Source: Pirellulales bacterium
Lineage (GTDB): Bacteria; Planctomycetota; Planctomycetia; Pirellulales; Thermoguttaceae
Direction of reading: 5' to 3'
NCBI GenBank assembly: GCA_016931075.1
Contig: JAFGFF010000261.1
Span: 1 to 44,656 of the forward strand
DNA: 44,656 nt
The stretch's first letter is position 1. Each line of letters opens with the position of its first letter. Position numbers and translations under genes: made by a program. This document shows positions 42,891-44,656 of the stretch, piece after piece. The notes below the pieces were generated by a model, which saw nothing but the letters and a program-made list of their open reading frames with translations, had not been told where the DNA came from and made no database searches.

Positions 42891-42929
42891 CCGGGGTGAC
42901 GAACCTCCCCGTCACCCCGGTCTCTTTTT
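42891..42929 (+). terminator. Intrinsic terminator after the PDZ gene
   Basis: CCGGGGTGACG and its complement CGTCACCCCGG form an 11-bp stem with a short loop, followed by TCTCTTTTT. It stands 41 bases after the stop and probably ends the sigma/anti-sigma/PDZ transcript. Confidence 0.85.
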
Positions 42930-43055
42930 GCGCATTACGCAACACCCACGGCAGTTTCACAAGATTGACACTTGCTTTCGGCCAATATAGCCTCCGTTAC
43001 TAATCATCTGCACTTTCTGAATAGTTGTTTTACGTTACGTGGCCAAGGCCATGGA

Positions 43056-43395
43056 GGGATTCTGGGGTCAGGGATTCTGCAGGGATTCTGGGGTCAGGAG
43101 GGATTCTGGGGATTCTGGGGGATTCTGTGGCAGATTCTGGGGTCAGAGCGCACTTAGTCATTAGTGGGGATTCTGGGGTCAGAGCGCACTGGGGATTCTG
43201 CTGGGGATTCTGGGGTCAGAGCGCACTTAGTCATTAGTGGAGTTGTTTCGAGAGCTGCTCGGCGGTGCGTTTGAGTTGGGGCGAGGCGGTTTCGATGCGG
43301 CGGACGGCGTTGTGGACACCACCGTGGCTGGGGGATTCTGGGGGATTCTGGGGTCAGGGGGGATTCTGGGGTCAGAGCGCACTTAGTCATTAGTG
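43056..43395. repeat. Repeat array left of the transposase: GGGATTCTGGGGTCAG units and 28-bp terminal repeats
   Basis: Many partial copies of GGGATTCTGGGGTCAG fill 43056-43215 and 43331-43371. Embedded in the array are three copies of a 28-bp repeat starting GGGGTCAGAGCGCACTTAGT and ending CATTAGTG, at 43139-43166, 43212-43239 and 43368-43395, plus a truncated copy at 43175-43190. Inverted copies stand right of the transposase at 44382-44409 and 44467-44494. The stop codon of the transposase lies inside the third copy. Confidence 0.92.
43240..43330 (-). pseudogene. 3'-end remnant of a sister transposase
   Basis: About 91 bases that align with the last 30 codons of the intact transposase. The minus-strand reading is SHGGVHNAVRRIETASP then QLKRTAEQLSKQLH and a stop; the intact gene has TLRRTAEQLSRQLH. 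The differences are conservative or synonymous, so the fragment comes from a sister gene that was itself under coding selection. Confidence 0.85.
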
Positions 43396-44409
43396 GAGTT
43401 GTCGCGAGAGCTGCTCGGCAGTGCGACGGAGTGTGGGCGAGGCGGTTTCGATGCGGCGGACGGCGTTGTGGACGCCGCCGTGGCTGCGGTAGCCCAAGGC
43501 TTGGGCCACGTCGTGGGCCGGATAGCCAAAGCGGCGGCGGGCAAGGTAGGCCGCGACGGCGCGGCTGGCGTCGTCGATGCGGCGGCCAGGTTGCCAGAGG
43601 TTCGCGTCGTGGCCAAAATGGTTCGCTACCGTGTCCGCGATCGCCTCCAACGTCGGACGCGGCTTCAAATGCGCCAGTTGCGGCATCGCGACGTCGTTTG
43701 GACGATCACGCAAGAGGCGACGCATCTTCGACACGAATCCGTCCGAGCCCACCAACAGACCGTCACGCGCACCGGCCAGGGGCGAGGCAATTCGCTGGCC
43801 AATGCCCGAGCGAACGAACCGCGCGTAAGCCCGCCGGGCGGCTGTCGCGTCGCAGCCGAACTCGCCGAGCACGCGCGTGTACGTCACCCAAGGCAACGCG
43901 CTGGCCGCCCGGGCATAACCGCGAAAACTGCTCCACCGATACGCCTCGGGCTGCACGAACATCTTCGCCCGAACCGGATTGAGGTGAATATATCGGCTGA
44001 TTTCGAGGAAGTAGCCTTCCTCCTCGACGAGATGGGCTTTGAATCGCCCTTGCAGCAGGTGGCCCGACCGACGGTGCCGGCGGTTGAAGTAGCTCGTGTA
44101 GCTGCCGTTGAGATACTGCATGCCGGCCGACAGGTTCGGCTCGGGCGTTTCGACGAACAGGTGTTCGTGATTGCCCATCACGACGAACGCGTGCAGCCGC
44201 CACCCGTGCGTCTCGACCGTCCGCCGCAACCAGTCGAGCCGCCGCTCCCGGTCCGCGTCGTCCCGAACGATCGCCTTCCGCTCGTTCCCCCGCGACATCA
44301 CATGATACAACGCCCCGGGAAACTCGATTCGCAACGGTCTAGCCATGACCGAATCCTACCCCGTCCACCCCAGCCCGTCAACACTAATGATTAAGTGCGC
44401 TCTGACCCC
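43368..44409 (-). mobile_element. REP-associated tyrosine transposase element with 28-bp terminal inverted repeats
   Basis: The intact transposase gene (43390-44346) lies between a 28-bp repeat at 43368-43395 and its inverted copy at 44382-44409 (the latter with one mismatch, ATTAAG for ACTAAG). Outside both ends lie fragments of a sister element with their own 28-bp copies. The whole unit is about 1040 bp. Whether it still moves is not known. Confidence 0.75.
43390..44346 (-). CDS. REP-associated tyrosine transposase (Y1, HUH) with DnaA-like C-terminal helix-turn-helix
   Basis: A 318-residue RAYT-type protein. The Y1 transposase domain (1-180) begins MARPLRIEFPGALYHVMSRG, has the HUH motif His60-Glu61-His62 (VMGNHEHLFVETP) and a tyrosine-containing helix GYFLEISRYIHLNPVRA, with Tyr112 or Tyr119 as the likely nucleophile. 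GHLLQGRFKAHLV and YRWSSFRGY are typical of the family. After a linker, a C-terminal segment (RRFGYPAHDVAQALGYRSHG and VHNAVRRIE) resembles the DNA-binding domain of DnaA and is known in part of this family. The gene is complete and its codon use matches its surroundings. It probably recognises the surrounding 28-bp repeats. Confidence 0.93.
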   Translation of the reverse strand: MARPLRIEFPGALYHVMSRGNERKAIVRDDADRERRLDWLRRTVETHGWRLHAFVVMGNHEHLFVETPEPNLSAGMQYLNGSYTSYFNRRHRRSGHLLQGRFKAHLVEEEGYFLEISRYIHLNPVRAKMFVQPEAYRWSSFRGYARAASALPWVTYTRVLGEFGCDATAARRAYARFVRSGIGQRIASPLAGARDGLLVGSDGFVSKMRRLLRDRPNDVAMPQLAHLKPRPTLEAIADTVANHFGHDANLWQPGRRIDDASRAVAAYLARRRFGYPAHDVAQALGYRSHGGVHNAVRRIETASPTLRRTAEQLSRQLH

Positions 44410-44494
44410 AAACTCCCAACGGTCTAGCCATGACCGAATCCTACCCCGTCCACCCCCGCCAGTCAACACTAATGACTAAGTGCGCTCTGACCCC
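44382..44494. repeat. Right-side terminal repeats and a 5'-end remnant of a sister transposase
   Basis: Two inverted copies of the 28-bp repeat (44382-44409 and 44467-44494). Between them, 44418-44466 repeats the sequence around the intact transposase start: CGGTCTAGCCATGACCGAAT (Met-Ala-Arg-Pro on the minus strand, then divergence) and the following untranslated bases. This is the 5' remnant of the sister element whose 3' remnant lies at 43240-43330. The remaining bases to the window end show nothing recognisable. Confidence 0.85.
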
Positions 44495-44656
44495 ATACTC
44501 CCCCCCGGAATTTGCCCGTACGATTTATGCCCTCAGATTTACCTTTTCTCTTTCCGCCATTCGTGTCCCCATCCCTGAAAGAGTCTTTTGTGTCAAGCAG
44601 GGGCTCCGGCGATTGTCACGATTTTAGGGCGTTGGTTTCTTGGGGTATGTGCGTAC

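Noticed and set aside
42972-43237. Short open frames over the GGGATTCTGGGG array
   Set aside because: They translate the repeat into Gly/Phe/Trp/Leu low-complexity sequence and have no ribosome-binding site.
43056-43395. Possible CRISPR array
   Set aside because: Units are of irregular length and spacing, lack unique spacers of constant size, and no cas gene is present; the repeats belong to the transposase ends.
43520-43720. dnaA-like gene or replication origin
   Set aside because: The DnaA-like helix-turn-helix is the C-terminal part of the transposase; no AAA+ domain or DnaA-box cluster is present.

Overview
The window reads as a chromosomal stretch from a GC-rich member of the Planctomycetota. 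The evidence is three surface proteins ending in PEP-CTERM sorting signals (two also carrying dockerin repeats), a cysteine-rich secreted protein and a short membrane-anchored protein with the 'RFQYSLRTLLL' segment, both of types I associate with planctomycetes, mostly monocistronic genes, and very many small palindromic repeats between genes. The species cannot be named from the sequence alone. I saw no rRNA, tRNA or CRISPR array.

Layout. 1-3.5 kb: a WecG/TagA-type glycosyltransferase, an RmlC-like cupin, an unknown 250-residue protein and an O6-alkylguanine-DNA alkyltransferase whose reading frame contains a perfect 33-bp inverted repeat. 3.5-11 kb: a probable sugar-utilisation region: a Gfo/Idh/MocA dehydrogenase, a FucP-type fucose/hexose symporter and a secreted DUF4380-like protein on the minus strand, facing a DeoR-type repressor and a sodium:solute symporter on the plus strand. 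The repressor-symporter junction carries a 42-bp tandem repeat that creates two 10-codon mini-ORFs. 11-14 kb: a small membrane-anchored unknown and a second sodium:solute symporter. 14-21 kb: a Tat-type secreted transglutaminase-like protein, then rsmA, riboflavin synthase, pssA-psd (phosphatidylethanolamine synthesis, overlapping genes) and enolase.

21-28 kb: a DUF4185-like secreted protein overlapping a small membrane protein, a cysteine-rich exported protein, a PII protein, a membrane-anchored unknown and a UvrD/PcrA-like helicase preceded by about ten copies of a C-rich heptamer. 28-39 kb: a cell-surface region with two paralogous PEP-CTERM proteins, a small exported protein, a lipoprotein and a 1778-residue protein of about 23 T5SS/PEP-CTERM-type repeats plus dockerin and PEP-CTERM. 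39-43 kb: a TrmH/SpoU-type RNA methyltransferase and a compact ECF sigma / anti-sigma-like / PDZ-protein cluster ending in a clear terminator. 43-44.6 kb: a REP-associated (Y1, HUH) tyrosine transposase flanked by 28-bp inverted repeats and by remnants of a sister element.

The most unusual material is the repeat landscape: at least six families of intergenic palindromes or MITE-like elements, an in-frame palindrome in ogt, a decayed copy of the helicase 3' end 4 kb from the intact gene, and a transposase apparently inserted in a deletion derivative of a relative.
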